A stretch of 64,000 bases of DNA from Pyrrhosoma nymphula (Eukaryota > Arthropoda > Insecta > Odonata > Coenagrionidae): positions 21,052,596 to 21,116,595 of the forward strand of contig OY754330.1 in NCBI GenBank assembly GCA_963573305.1. The letters run 5' to 3'. Positions 25,345-37,287 of this stretch are shown here, piece by piece (position 1 is the first letter of the stretch; every line of letters begins with the position of its first letter). The notes under the pieces are model-generated. The model was not told where the DNA came from. It searched no databases and saw only the letters and a list, made by a program, of their open reading frames with translations. The translations under genes and the position numbers were made by a program.

Positions 25345-25625
25345 CGATTAAGGTTCGATGGACCGAAAGGAGGACAAACGAAGAAGCTCTTGTCAGGTTT
25401 GTGCAGAATAAGATAATGTTTGAGAAAAAGAAGAGGTAGGAAAGGAAGTGAATAGAGCAAGTGATGTAGAGGATGGGGTACTGTAGGCTGTTTAGGAATA
25501 GAGAATGCTAGGAAAGAGAGGAGGAAGGATAGGTATTTTGGGTGGAGTGATAAATAGAGGCGGGAAAATTGCTGAACTGAAGAAAGAGATCACGTGAGAG
25601 GCAATAGGTTAAGGTAGATCTAGAC
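25345..25625 (+). pseudogene. Heavily decayed RTE-like LINE C-terminus
   Basis: In the frame starting GTTCGATGGACC the translation is VRWTERRTNEEALVRFVQ, then NKIMFEKKKR, with stops, and EQVM, GYCRLFRN in the positions of the family's RQRRWLGHVLRGDGLLK block. In shifted frames GKRGG, RIGILGG and KIAELKKEI follow. The order matches the better copies at 23755 and 29500 (RKTNEEVL, RGxG, GKRGRGRKRI). At least six in-frame stops make it the oldest of the four copies. No open frame marks it, so ORF-based annotation would miss it. Confidence 0.65.
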
Positions 25626-26844
25626 AAGGGTTAATGAAGAATAGGAATGTTAAATATACACCAACCCTGACCGGATGAACAAAAAATGATAAGAAGCAGT
25701 AGCTAAAACTAAAAATTACCATGGATCGGAAGCATATCATTAAAATTTGTGAATTTTTAAGGCATGATGCTTGGTATAGTAGTCGAAAGAACTTAGACTT
25801 CGTATATAATACACTTTTAGGCAGCAAAGTGACTTGGCGGATAGGCAACGTCACTGCAAAATGCGCGGCAAATTGTCCCAAGTTGATGTACCACAAAAAC
25901 ACCATGAAACCTCCAGAAATGGTTGAGTTTATGCGTAAATGTACGCTGTTCCCCATGAAAAATCAATGACCTCGAGATCGTGGAATATTGAGTAGAGTAG
26001 TTAAATTTTTATGCATTTGTAACAAATTTATGTTTGAGCATTTGATCGGCGATAGGTCAATTGCTCATTCGCCTGAATTTAAGTGGCTAGGCAGTATGCA
26101 TGTAATAAACTCATCTACCAAAAGATTTGGATTCATCCCAAAAAGGTGGAATAGAATTTTGCATGGTGTGATCACTCGAATTAATTCACCAATTTATAAC
26201 ACAGCCCAAATCTTGGCTGCTACTGATTTTAAGCATTATCATTTTGAAAGCAATTTTATTAATGAATTTCGTGAAACGACACAATGAGTAAAATGATAGG
26301 CTCCGTTCAAAACGTTCAAGCTATTTAAAATGCATGCTCTAGCACAAATATAGAGATAAACAATGGATATAATTCATAGAATCAGGCTTAAATCCTTTAA
26401 TGAATGAAAGTAACTAAATATTTTACTCTCAGAACTTATCACCACAAAAAAAGAAACGTACAGAATAACCAAGCCAACGCGATATTGTAAAAAACATAAT
26501 TTGCACTATTGCATTATTCATACAATTTCATTGAGTAGTATTAAAGGGTTGGTGACGATTCAATAACAAATAAGCCAAGGCTTTACTCAATTTTGGGGAA
26601 AAAATAATAAAATTCGTTTATTCAAAAAGGAAAAAACAACGGAAAAGGTGCAACTTTCGCCCAAACTTCAAAGCTAATTCAACTTCACCTGTCGACAAAT
26701 TTTGTTTAACCGGAATCTTTTTTTTTATTCTGGCGCGCGAATACACCCCGGATATGGTTCAAACCGCGACAATGAAGCCGTGAGAAAGAGGCCGACGCGA
26801 AACCTTCGCGTTAACCGTATCAATGCGTTAAAGAGCGAAAGGAC
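25626..26844. other. AT-rich DNA with two adjacent unassigned open frames
   Basis: Plus-strand frames of 82 codons (25721-25969) and 99 codons (25988-26287) lie 18 bp apart. Their products have mixed, protein-like composition, but I recognise no domain and see no partner exons. They could be remnants of an unidentified element or chance frames. The rest (26290-26840) is anonymous. Confidence 0.35.
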
Positions 26845-27375
26845 GAATTAAAAATACAAAAGCGAGAGAAGGGTGAAATAATTAAGAAATAATGAAAAGA
26901 GAGCGTTCAGGGTTGGGAGAATGAGAAGATTGTAAACGAGAACCGAGAATGGAGCGCTTGCTACAACAATGGAACGAGAAATGAAAAAGAAACTGATGAA
27001 GAAGAAGAGAAAGGGAGAATTTGAAAGGGAGATTGGCCCGAGTGATAAGAACGGTGGGAGGAGGACGGGAGGAGAGGAGACGGAGTTGGCGGGAAGGAAG
27101 AAGAGGATAGAAGGAGAGAGAATGAATGCGGGCACGAAGAGAGAGGAGGAAGAGAGGGAGGAGAGGGAAAGGGGGAGAGAGGAGGCAAATAAAAGCGGCC
27201 AGGGCCTCCCTTTTCCTCTACTTTTTCCTTCTTTACAGGGCCGGTTCGTGAAAAAAGGGGAAAACAGCATGCGGCAGTTCGGCACCAGGGGGGGGGTTAA
27301 CGGGGGGAGGGTGGTAAAAAGAGAGGGAGTGGGAGGGAGAGAAAGGATGGAGAGAGCAAGGGAGAACATGAATGG
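26845..27375. other. Purine-biased island
   Basis: About 500 bp of GA-rich plus strand (GAAAAAGAAACTGATGAAGA, GGAGGAAGAGAGGGAGGAGA, GGGGGGGGTTAACGGGG). The 144-codon plus frame is almost only Glu, Arg, Lys and Gly, and the 178-codon minus frame mostly Ser, Pro, Leu and Phe: low-complexity shadows. Confidence 0.6.
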
Positions 27376-29499
27376 GTTGAACAAACGTACATTCCTGCAT
27401 TAATTATGCGCAGCATGCATGCATGCGATCGAGGCTTAACGGAAGAATTCCTGTTTCAGCGTTTCCTCTTTGAAAAATGGATTCTCAAAGGGATAAAGAG
27501 GAGGGAGGCCTCAAAAGTTATTCGGTCACCGCTACTGGGGCTAAGAGCCGAGAGCGGGTAACCGAAAGAGTAACATGGCCTACCCCCCCAAACGAGTCGT
27601 TACTTTTTTTCCGGGCTTCGCTTTTTTTTCAAGGCAATATGTTGCTTTTTACTCGCCCTTTAAACACCACATCGATGCATTTAAACCACCCCCACGCGCT
27701 GAAATCGAGCGGGTTGTTCGTCAAAGCAGAGTGAGGACAGTGGAAGGCGATTTTTTCATCCTTTCTGCTCTATGATGCTTCAACTCTCAAGAGATTCAGT
27801 TTAGCCTGAATTTTCTGTAATAAATGACGATATATCGCTCAGAAACTCTGGTTGGCTAGATATATATAATCGGCTCTTTGTTGAGTCACCATCTATTATA
27901 TCTCTCCCGGGGCTCGCTTCTGCAGGACATTACTAATTCTCTGACTTTAAAACTCGACAGCGGGAATTAATGAACTAGATGAATCGTCGAGAGCTTCCTT
28001 TCTTCCCGAATCACAAATATATATGTATACTTCTGCATTCTGCTGTTTAGCTTGGTCTGAGATAGGATTACTGTCTACATGGATACCGTCGTAATTTTAT
28101 GATGCGCTCATTCCAACACTAGATGCAGCAAATTATTTAATTACCAAATATATCAACGTAATTAGTTATATATTCTCCATTTTTTGCTATGATGATGCAC
28201 CATTTTCACAACTTAAAATTTAAATTAAAAAGAGCTCAAGTTTAACGAAATGATGATTTGGCCCAATATCTTCCTAAATTTTCAGCATTTAATAAAAAAC
28301 TGACCCGACTATATTTCCACCCTAAATTATGCACAAAAATCTGAAAGGATAAGCTATATTCCAGGATTCACCACTTAAGATACAAAATTAAGCTGATCTT
28401 AGAGATGGGAGGCTCTGAAATGTGCCTGCACCGCAATAAGAGGTGATACATTGGATGGAAGCCATCCACAATTGATAGATCATTATCCTTCAATGGAAGC
28501 CATCCACAATTGAAAGACCACTTTCCATAAAACATAACCGGACATCTATTCTGGCGTGCCAAAATTAGCCACTATCTGGAAATTGGTCAAAAATGTGGCT
28601 TGCATTTTCATGAACAAACTAAATAAGTAAGTGGATTTATTAAGGATAAATAGGTTTTCGTAAATATTATTTTCATAAGTTTAAATTAAACAAATTTCCC
28701 TCAGGAATGCATATAAAGTAGAACAGAGAAAGGCTCGTCACCATGGTCACCACGATTTCGTCACTTTTTTGTTATAATTGTCATTTTCCCGGCCTATGAC
28801 AATTCATATGTGTATTGTCAGTGTTTACCACTATCGCCGCTGGAGGCGAGTGTGCAAGTGAGTCTACCAGTCTGGCGGTGTCGATGCTGTGTGTGGCTGT
28901 GTGCTTTGGACGGTTTGTATCTCGGGACGGGCAAGCCGGTCTGACAGTTGTGAGGCAGAACACTTGTCCTAATTAAGTAACTTGGTGTGCGTGGGAAAAG
29001 TGTGACTTGGATCTAGTGTCCACCCTGCTTATTTTGCAGTGGTTTTACATTTGTGGCTCGCTAATTGAAATTAAATGCATGTTAACTGCGGGTCGCGACT
29101 TACTTTCTTTTGATGCTCTGATATGCTCAAGCGACTCAGGAACGCGCGAATATCGTCATAAGTCACCATGAATTATGCTCATAATTAAAAGACAGAATAA
29201 ATAGTAATTTCCACCTTCCCATCAGAAAAAATGGTATCATTACACTGCTCAAAGTTTTACAGTGAATTTTTGTCGTATAACTCAATAACCTCTGAATTAC
29301 AAAAAAATAAACATCTGGTTATATATACAATGAGATTAAAAGAATGGTTGCTCTCTGCAAAGTACTAAAACTATGTTAAATTTTGATAACGTAAAATGTG
29401 TGGATATCGAATAATTAGGAGTTTGAGGCAATTTAACATGTACTGGAAGTTTAACAATGAGTGTTTTTAGGTATTACAACATTTATTTGCATCTTAACA
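27376..29499. other. Anonymous DNA
   Basis: Contains a GCAT repeat palindrome (about 27413-27427). A 24-bp motif is duplicated 38 bp apart (TGGAAGCCATCCACAATTGA at 28456 and 28494). A GC-richer GT-rich stretch at 28790-28960 has no recognisable coding. No gene called. Confidence 0.55.
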
Positions 29500-29947
29500 A
29501 TGGGTCGGAAACTTGGTCATTACGAAGGGAGGATGTACGTAGACTTGAGGCTTTTGAGTTGTGGGTTTGGAGAAGGGTGGAGAGGGTGAGCTGGGTGGCT
29601 AGGAAGACGAACGAGGAGGTATTGGATATGGTCGAAGAGGAGAGGAAGCTGGTGGCGGAGGTTCGGAGAAGGCAAAAGAGATGGATGGAGGAGGTTTTGA
29701 GAGGAGAGGGCATGTTGAAGAGAGTGATAGAGGGGAGAACACTGGGGAAGCGTGGAAGAGGAAGGAGGAGGATAATCTGGACGAAATTAGAAGAGGTAGA
29801 CGATATGAGGCATTTTAGAGGGATCTAATGGCGGGATATCCTTAGGAGGGATAGCGAGACAATGTTCATAAATTGGGATGCAGGATGGGGACTGTCCAAG
29901 AATCTACCAATGAGCTGGTAGAATAATTAAATGAATGAAGACAATGC
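29500..29947 (+). pseudogene. RTE-like LINE reverse-transcriptase C-terminus, copy 2 of a pair
   Basis: The frame is open from before the homology start to 29826. It gives GSETWSLRREDVRRLEAFEL, then WVWRRVERVSWVARKTNEEV, RRRQKRWMEEVLRGEG, VIEGRTLGKRGRGRRRI and a short divergent end. It is better preserved than the copy at 23755, whose first block is broken by a stop. A deletion near 29770 changes the frame relative to that copy (RRRI then IW instead of KRIGILDE). Both copies start at the same codon of the family (YGSETW position) and end with TAAATGAATGAA and ACAATGC. Upstream RT core and endonuclease are absent, so it cannot move by itself. Confidence 0.85.
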
Positions 29948-30099
29948 CATTTTTCTTTCTTCGTAATTTAGATTGTGATTGCTTAATTGAATAGATTTTG
30001 CTAAATATACGCTAATATCATTACTATAGAGGAGGAGGTGAGTGAAAGTTTTTGGGCACTATTCTATTACGTCAAATCAGCCCAAAATTGCGCAAAGGT
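29948..30099. other. Short AT-rich linker
   Basis: Nothing recognisable. Confidence 0.5.
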
Positions 30100-30430
30100 A
30101 TGTATAATTCAAGGGGGAGGTTTTGTGGTGATGCGGGAACGAGGAGGAAGTGTTATCATCGCTGGTGAAGACGACATGGAGATGGGGGAGGAGTTTGAGT
30201 GGGGGGGGGTAGAAAGAGAATCGGTGTGTTTGCAGAGGGAGTGGATGGAGGGTGGAAGAGTGAGAGGTGGGAGGAGGGGAGAGGTGGGAGGTGGGAGAAG
30301 GGATGGGTAGGGTGACGCGAAGAGGAATAGCAATGAGAACGGCGGTGGAGGAATAAGGGGGTGAATGGGGGAGAGGGGGAGCGAAGGAGTGAGAAAGGGG
30401 AAAGAGGAAGATGGTAGAAACAAAAGATGG
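30100..30430. other. Purine-biased island
   Basis: The plus strand is GA/GG-rich (GGGGGAGGAGTTTGAGTGGG, GGTGGGAGGAGGGGAGAGGT). The 236-codon minus-strand frame through it is mostly Ser/Pro low complexity and is not supported as a gene. Confidence 0.6.
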
Positions 30431-31240
30431 AGTGTAACACACAGCGCATCGGGGGCGAAGGCTCGACGGATACTTTAAAGACATCGCTCGGCGTGGAATT
30501 CCTCGCGCTTTCTCTTCTCTTTCTCTCCCTCTCGACGATCCCAAACTCTTTGCAGTGCCCCGGCGAGCGACACATCTATCAGGCAGCCGAACGCATGTCC
30601 CATCGCCGCGCCGTAGCAATACCATCACGCGTTCACTTCTCTGGAATTTGGCTTCACTGATAGCCCACGCTCCGCAGCGTAGAATGCAAGGCAACGTGCC
30701 CTGTAAAGTAGTATGGGGACGTGAAACATACTCTATATAGGTTATCGAACTATAAGTTACGAAACAAGAAAGACGGCATCTGCGCACAACGACTGAAATA
30801 AATAAATTGTAGAGCGGGAAGAGAATTGTAAGACCTGAATGAAAAGCGAAGGTAAGAAAGTATATTTTGGGTCATGTGCTACAGGCGTATCATTTATGTG
30901 ATCGTGTACGACTTAGTACGCAATCATTGTGGAGGGGGGGAATAAAAAGATCCCGAGGTATGATTAAAAACTTGAAACTGGACTTAGAAGTTTTCACTGC
31001 ATCATGATATTTTATTGGAATCAAAAAGTTACAAGTTCGAAAAAGGAGTATAGAAAGAAATGAGGGGATGAGAAAAGGAACAACATATGAAATGTAGAGA
31101 TATATTCGAAGAGTATCCAGCTGGAGGAGACAGCCTTTAGACTTCCCAAGCGACCTCACATTGAAAATTTCCCTCTCTCTTTAATTTTTTTATATTTTTT
31201 AAACAGATTTTTTTTAAATTTCGCTCTACCCAGCCACAAG
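30431..31240. other. Mixed-composition DNA
   Basis: 30440-30660 is GC-richer and CpG-containing, the rest AT-rich. No recognised domain in any frame. Confidence 0.5.
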
Positions 31241-31660
31241 ACGAGATGAAGGGTGCCGCGGGCGAGGCAGCGGCGGCGGTCGGTATTAGCCTCCAATTAG
31301 CGAAATACGCCGGAAGGAGGGGTACTGCTTTTTCATTTTCTCCTCCGCGTCTCTCGCCCCGAAATGTGGCGCTCTGGCTGTTCTTGTTTTGCCGTCAAGT
31401 ACAAGAACTCGAGGAAGTTTGTGGAGCGAGGGCAAAGACAGGGAGTGTATTCACAAAGGGAGAGCGAGGAGAGAATGTATGTGGAATGAAAAGAGGTGTT
31501 TGGAGGAGGTTGCTCCATTGTACCCGCACGCAAGAAACGCCGAAGAACAAGGAGGGGTAGAGTATTCACTCGGAAGTGCAAATTTGGTGCGAACTCAGCT
31601 TGCCAAGGAGGGAGACATTTGGGACTTTCGGAGAGGAAATTAAGGAGTCGTAAATATGAC
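31241..31660. other. GC-richer segment with unassigned open frame
   Basis: A 104-codon plus-strand frame (31246-31560) begins in a GCGGGCGAGGCAGCGGCGGC stretch and continues into purine-rich DNA. The start of the product is Ala/Gly-rich and no domain is recognisable. The T-rich upstream stretch could suit a splice acceptor, but this is too weak for a gene call. Confidence 0.3.
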
Positions 31661-34620
31661 GAAGGATATCGAGTCCCAGTATACCGACTGGCAGAAATGA
31701 GGAGGAATAGGTTATCTCTTTGAAATGGACACTAAAGGGATATTTAGAACTGCAACAGAAAATGTTTCCACGGGTGTGGCTCTTCCATCCAAGAAAATAC
31801 CTCAGTAACAATGCCATCACATAGATACCGGATGAATGCTACGCAAATAATTTGGATGCATATCAATTATACCCCACGAACGATTCTTAAGCGAAAGATT
31901 AGCAAAGAACGTCATTCAGAGATTGTGACTATTTCATCAGTTATATTAGTAACTTAATTTTAGTTCAAGTGCATTTTTCTCAGTAGGATCAATACAGAAA
32001 CCAGATATTCCGAGAATTAGATGTTATTACTTGCAACTTACTTAAGAGGTGGATGGCAGAATACGGCTATGGTTGTTCACCAAGTGCAACATTTTTCTGT
32101 GAAAAGTCCCTTAAAAAACCAAAAGTATGTCCGGGATTGAAAAGGAAATTCTTAACTTTGTGGGAAATTAAACCACTGAGCTAAAAAATGACCTAGCATA
32201 TGAAATAGCAAAGAGCGGTACTATAAGGACGATACTCATAATTTGTAAATATCTTATAAGGAAGCAAGAAGCATGATCAACACGAAAATTCACCATAAAC
32301 TCACTAATAAGTGGCTAAACTATACTTATACTTAACTAAAGAGGCATGAGACTTTTTTAATATGCCCCATCGGCCTGGCAAGGAACAAGGCTGGCTGGGA
32401 ATAATGGAACTGAAAGTTTAGTCTTGTGTGCGACTTACCTACGGAGTAAAGCCTTAAAGATGGCGCCAAAAAAGGGGTCCTTTGAGCGACGTTTTGAAAA
32501 GAAGATTGCGGTGCCTTGTACTCCTTTTGTCCCATAGGCGCAGAAGGGAGCGTGTGCGGCGGTGGCAGAACGCGATTCCGGTGATGTTTGAACAAAGGCG
32601 GGATCTCATGATGCGATCGTGGGGTTGATGGGTAGGCCTAAGACGTCGTGTCTTCAAGCTCTCAGCCGAGTGACTTTATACGCGGCAATTCCAGCCTTTC
32701 TTACGAGGATCTCACAATTTGAGGAGAGTGAGCATGGAGCAAGGGATGTGGAATCACGGAACAACTAGCTCTGGGTTCATAAGTCAGTTTTTCAAAATTA
32801 TTTATGAACATCTTTAATAATTTTATAAAATTTTGTTAGTCAACTTAATATAGTCACTTATCTAAGTTTAATGACAAGATAAATGTTCCTTGTAGTAGGA
32901 GAATGTATGTTATTTCTGTTGAATCTCAAATCCGAAGTACACTACTTTTTTCTATCGGATCCTGATTTTAATTTGATTTATTCTGAGTTAAAAGTTTTAG
33001 TTAAATATATCCGTTGCTCATCAATGAAAACATTCCAATACTAGTAACAATCATCACGGGTTGTCAATCGTGGGGATAGCTGTATGATAGGCCATCATAT
33101 GAGCTATGTTGTGTACTGCCAATCAATAAAAGTTTTCTTTGATCGATCCGACGTATTCGCCTTTTCTTATTTTTCCATTTATTTCCTTTACACGTTTACT
33201 ATGCTGTAGTCCCTTCCGTTCCGAAGTAAAATATTCCAGCGGTTAAATACCAATCGAAATTAGACAATTTAATTCTAGTTATAACAGTTCCATGACATTG
33301 ATACAGGCAATGAACAGCTGGATTTCCACCGATCGAATTTTTTCATTAGGTTTTACGAAGCTATGTTTCTAGAAGCCGATCAAATGGGCAATCATGGGAA
33401 CGAGGTGCATTTTTATTTTGGTTTGATGAATACCGCACGCCTCTTAAAAGCTGCAGTAAATGAATAACTGATAACGTTCAACAAAGAAAAAATAAGGGAA
33501 TACACAATTCCGTGTCATGAACATGGAATTTTATGGATCCATAAAAATGCAGTCACATAAGCGTGAGGACACGATGCGGCTCAAAAAACAGCATTTTCGG
33601 ATGTGCGCATTTACCCTTTGCCGAAGTTTAAATAGGTGTTACAAGGACGAAAATATCATTCCCTCGACCATTTTTAGAGGATGGCACGCTTTTTACGCGT
33701 CCGTTAACGCGTGTTTTGCGTATCCAACGTCATAACGGTGGAAGCATTAAGAAGGCACTTGAGAGCAGCAGAACTTAATCGCATCCGACCGACCTCTGGT
33801 GGCTCTGTATGGGGACTCTCAGACTGCATGGGGAACGGCTGAGCAGGGAGGGGACGTTTGGAGCGTTTTAAAGAATGGCGTGAGAGTTAGGCGGAGAAAA
33901 GATAATAATGCTGCGAGACTAAGGTTTCAGATGAGAAAGGGTCCTATGCAGCAAGACCATAAAAGATCGAGAAGAGGACATGGCCTAAATATTCTGCCGT
34001 AGGCATCTTCGTAAAGTCGTTAAAATTTGATAATGGTGACGCATTGCGTACAAACGGAAACTGGTGAAGGATGAGTATTAGCATCATTATTATGTGTGAT
34101 ACATGAATAATGCGATGTAAGCAATGATGACAGATGTGGACAACAAAGCTAAGACGCACGAGGAATTGTTTGAATGAACATGGAATTTAGGTAATAGTAG
34201 AAAAAACTAATGTTAGATCTAAATGGTAAAACATATTATACACATGGAACTAAATGCAAGAAAATTGAATAATAATTATATCACTAAGCATAGATTACTT
34301 TAGAAACGGTTGTCGTAAGGAAAATTACTGCAACCCTCGCATATATGTAGCCTTATGAAACCGCCGAGTGAATTAGACCTCACAAAAATTGATCATGGGG
34401 AAGAGAAATACAAAAGGAGGAAACTGTGAGAAAATAAATAAACGCCTTTTGTTACCTTTAATCTGACCTTCTATAGCCATTAGCTAAAAGTAGGATAGAG
34501 TGAACATGTAATTAGCTTCGGTAACAAAATATTGAAGTTGCCAAGTAAACCAAAGAGATGAAAATGCGTTTGTAAACATGGAAACAAAAATGTACGAAAA
34601 AAATAAATTGCTACCTTGAG
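31661..34620. other. Anonymous DNA
   Basis: About 3 kb, mostly AT-rich, with a GC-richer patch at 32440-32640. Short frames at 32332-32657, 33517-33735 and 33799-34002 have no recognisable motifs. Confidence 0.55.
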
Positions 34621-34873
34621 AGAATCAATACAAACTTTGTAAATTTTACAATGGATTTTATTCAATACGACCGGTTTCAATGCATAAGCGACATCTTCAG
34701 GTGTATAACGTGGTCTAATATCTAACTTGTATATGACCTGAAGATGTCGCTTATGCGATGAAACCGGTCGTATTGAAATAAATCCATTGTAAAATTTACA
34801 GTTTGTATTGAAAAAAGATCTGATGCTTTCCCGGAAACGTCGGCAGCCATGGAGGAAAGTTTGTATTGATTCT
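34621..34873. mobile_element. Foldback element 2 with GAAACCGGTCG core
   Basis: Long inverted arms 34626-34702 and 34736-34810 match over about 75 bp with a handful of mismatches or indels, separated by a 33-bp spacer. Each arm carries CGACCGGTTTCA (or its complement) and GCATAAGCGACATCTTCAGG next to the spacer. A second, outer inverted repeat joins 34621-34638 to 34856-34873 (AGAATCAATACAAACTTT). The 45 bp at 34811-34855 therefore sits between two partial copies of the right terminus. No coding capacity; the 132-codon minus-strand frame across it is an artefact. Probably a non-autonomous foldback or MITE of unknown superfamily. Confidence 0.85.
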
Positions 34874-34974
34874 GTCAATATGGAATTTTACAAAGTAACG
34901 CTTGAGAACATGGAGTTCAATTGCTATCTCTTCAGAGGGACGAGTAATGCGCTCGTTATATATTAAAAATCAAG

Positions 34975-35480
34975 GGTAGCGAGGAGAAGGGGCCCTTTCG
35001 GACGGTGCATGGGAAAGGAGAGGACAGGGGCGGGTCGTGACAGGAGTTGCGTCGGGGAAAAAGTGCACGCCGAGTCGGCCGGCGAATAAAAGGGAGATTT
35101 TTCGTTCCTTTCGAACGGCTATGCCCGGAGGGGATGAAGGGGTGGGGGTTGGGGTGGCGTTGAACCGAATATCGAGCGCTGCTCTAAGCGCCACGGGTCG
35201 CTCATAAATCATAATGGAAACATTAAAGCGTAATGCGACCGAGGCAAACGTCATTTGCGAGGCATTTTTACGTCGAGCAAGGAGCGAAAGAAGAAGGGGA
35301 AGGCGGAAGACACGAGGAGGGGATGAGAAATTATCGAGAGAAAAGGGGGTGTTGGGTGGGAGTAAGGCGAATGAATGGAAAGGGACTATTTGTAGGTGAG
35401 GAAGCAAGAGGGGGAACCAAGAGGACGAAAGGCGTAAACGAGGAAAGTTATAAAGAAAAGGTCCGAGGAACTTAGCACCT
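34975..35480. other. Purine-biased island
   Basis: GA-rich plus strand with several CpG-containing patches (35040-35180). Frames on both strands, including a 204-codon minus frame, are compositional shadows. Confidence 0.55.
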
Positions 35481-36619
35481 CGAGAGGTGAAATACGGTGG
35501 CTTGAGGATGAAGTGCGCGGCGGGCCAGACTAAGTGGGGTTCAAAAATTGTTGAGGAAATAGGGAAAGCCATGAATATTTCCAACGTGAGGAGTTACTGC
35601 CGGCCGCCGTCACGAAAGCAATTCTTCAGCGCACTGCACCGGAGAAAGTTTACAATGGAGAGCTGCTTTAATTTCAAATGCCATAAGACCAGAAATGAGC
35701 TTTCACCCAATTTTAACTCATTCTCCTACTCCATGCCGATTTAGTCAAACGTTTAAATATGCATTAGAGAAAAACTTATATGAATACATAATGAAAAAGG
35801 GATGAAAAACTACCAAATTGGAATAAAAGAAAGTCTTGCAAAATGATGACAAGAAAAGCTGAAATAATGATAGAGAAAACAGATTTCGAAGTTCAGTTAA
35901 CAGGATCGACTACAACTTAAATTGATTGAAACTTATTTTAACATTCAATGCATGATGAAAACTATATTTATCAGTTCCTTCGAGTGTTTTGTGATGTCAT
36001 TGCTACTCCCCTGTTGTTAGCATATTTCTCTCTTCAAACCCAAGCACGCTCCAAAAGGCGAAAACCTTGAACGTGTTTGAAGTGTTTTCTGCTATCGACA
36101 TCAAAAAGATGCTTAGAATCTGTCTGTGCGAAATCTCACGATTCCTAATTTAAAGAGTGGCTGGGAATGATATAGAGTATATATTTTCTTTGTTGCTATA
36201 AAATTCACAACCTCCGCACTCAACTGGCTTTAGGCCAACACTCGTAAGTCACAAAAACAAGCGCAAATGAGATTCGTACTCATTTACGAGGAGCCTAGTG
36301 AAATAGATGTCGTAGAAACCCACGCTTTTTCACTAAGAGCAATTCCCAGAGATGCATATCGCAACGTGAATAGCAGAGGTGAATCATCCGAGAAGCAATT
36401 CTCTAGGCGGTATTTTTTGTGCAGTAAAATGCCTCAAGTCTGGTATGCAAAGCGGGAGGAAGGAGTATGAAAACGGATGCTAACGCAGATCACTCGCTCT
36501 CGTGGAGAGTTACGCCCGTGGCGGTGAATATCTTCGCGATCCTCCTCAAGACGTTTCCCTCACCGCATGCCGAGGCTTCCTCACTTCCGGAGCAAGACGA
36601 GGGAGGCAGGGGAGCGAGA
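35481..36619. other. Anonymous DNA
   Basis: AT-rich between 35700 and 36260. Short plus-strand frames at 35487, 36267 and 36467 have no recognisable domain. Confidence 0.5.
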
Positions 36620-36960
36620 TCGTGCAGCCGAGATTCCTCAGCCGTGGGATTAAAAGGAGACGGTGGAAGGGATGGAGTCGAACGATCTCCCCCATTCGAT
36701 ATACGAACACACAGGAGAATTGTTTGTTCCTCACGCTGCCGCCATCCTGCTTCTTAAAGAAAAGAGGGAATTTGTGAAATGGGAGAAGGTGGGTGGGTGG
36801 GTTGGGGGGGGGGCGGGGAGTCACCAAGGGAACGTTTCTTTGAGGAGGTGGGGGTTGTGTGTGAGGTGCTGAGCGATGTAGATTGCGTGCGTTGGGAGGA
36901 GGGCTTTACTGGGGGCGTGGGGTGGGAAGGGAGAAGGCGGGATATTGGCACGGGGGCACG
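36620..36960. other. Purine-biased island ending at a strand switch
   Basis: The plus strand is G-rich (GGTGGGTGGGTTGGGGGGGG, GGGGGCGTGGGGTGGG). It is followed within about 25 bp by a pyrimidine-rich island. Confidence 0.6.
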
Positions 36961-36979
36961 CAACGCATTACTAAAATAA

Positions 36980-37110
36980 ATTCCCTCCTCATCTTATCTT
37001 TTCCTCCCCCTGTCTTTCTCCCTCTCTCCACCCCCTCTCTATTCTTCGCACTCCTTTCTTCCTCCTTTCGTTCTCCACATTCTCTCCACTTCCCTTCGCA
37101 CCATCCCTTC
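36980..37110. other. Pyrimidine-biased tract
   Basis: The plus strand is almost all C and T (CCTCCCCCTGTCTTTCTCCC, CTCTCTCCACCCCCTCTCTA), the opposite strand bias of the adjacent 36620-36960 island. Confidence 0.65.
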
Positions 37111-37284
37111 CTTCATAAAGCCCCGTTAAAACTACCAACGTACCTCATACGCAACATCGTAGGAGCTAAACGCCGCATGATCGATAGTTCGAACCACCAT
37201 GCACTACCTAACAATGTAAAATTACCATGACAACCACTGGCGTCGTGGTGGGAAACAGGAAAAGATGAGGCACGGTAATAAACT
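37111..37284. other. Anonymous linker
   Basis: Nothing recognisable before the terminal-inverted-repeat element. Confidence 0.5.
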
Positions 37285-37287
37285 AAT

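Noticed and set aside
26848..27403. 178-codon (minus) and 144-codon (plus) overlapping frames
   Set aside because: Mirror-image low-complexity products of one GA tract; neither shows codon or domain evidence.
28785..28980. Possible solo LTR or promoter in a GT-rich segment
   Set aside because: No second copy, no TG...CA ends with a target duplication and no primer-binding site could be found.
30077..30787. 236-codon minus-strand frame
   Set aside because: Lies over a purine island; Ser/Pro/His-rich low complexity with no domain and a second long frame on the same strand.
34480..34878. 132-codon minus-strand frame
   Set aside because: It runs through both arms of the foldback element, which are non-coding repeats.
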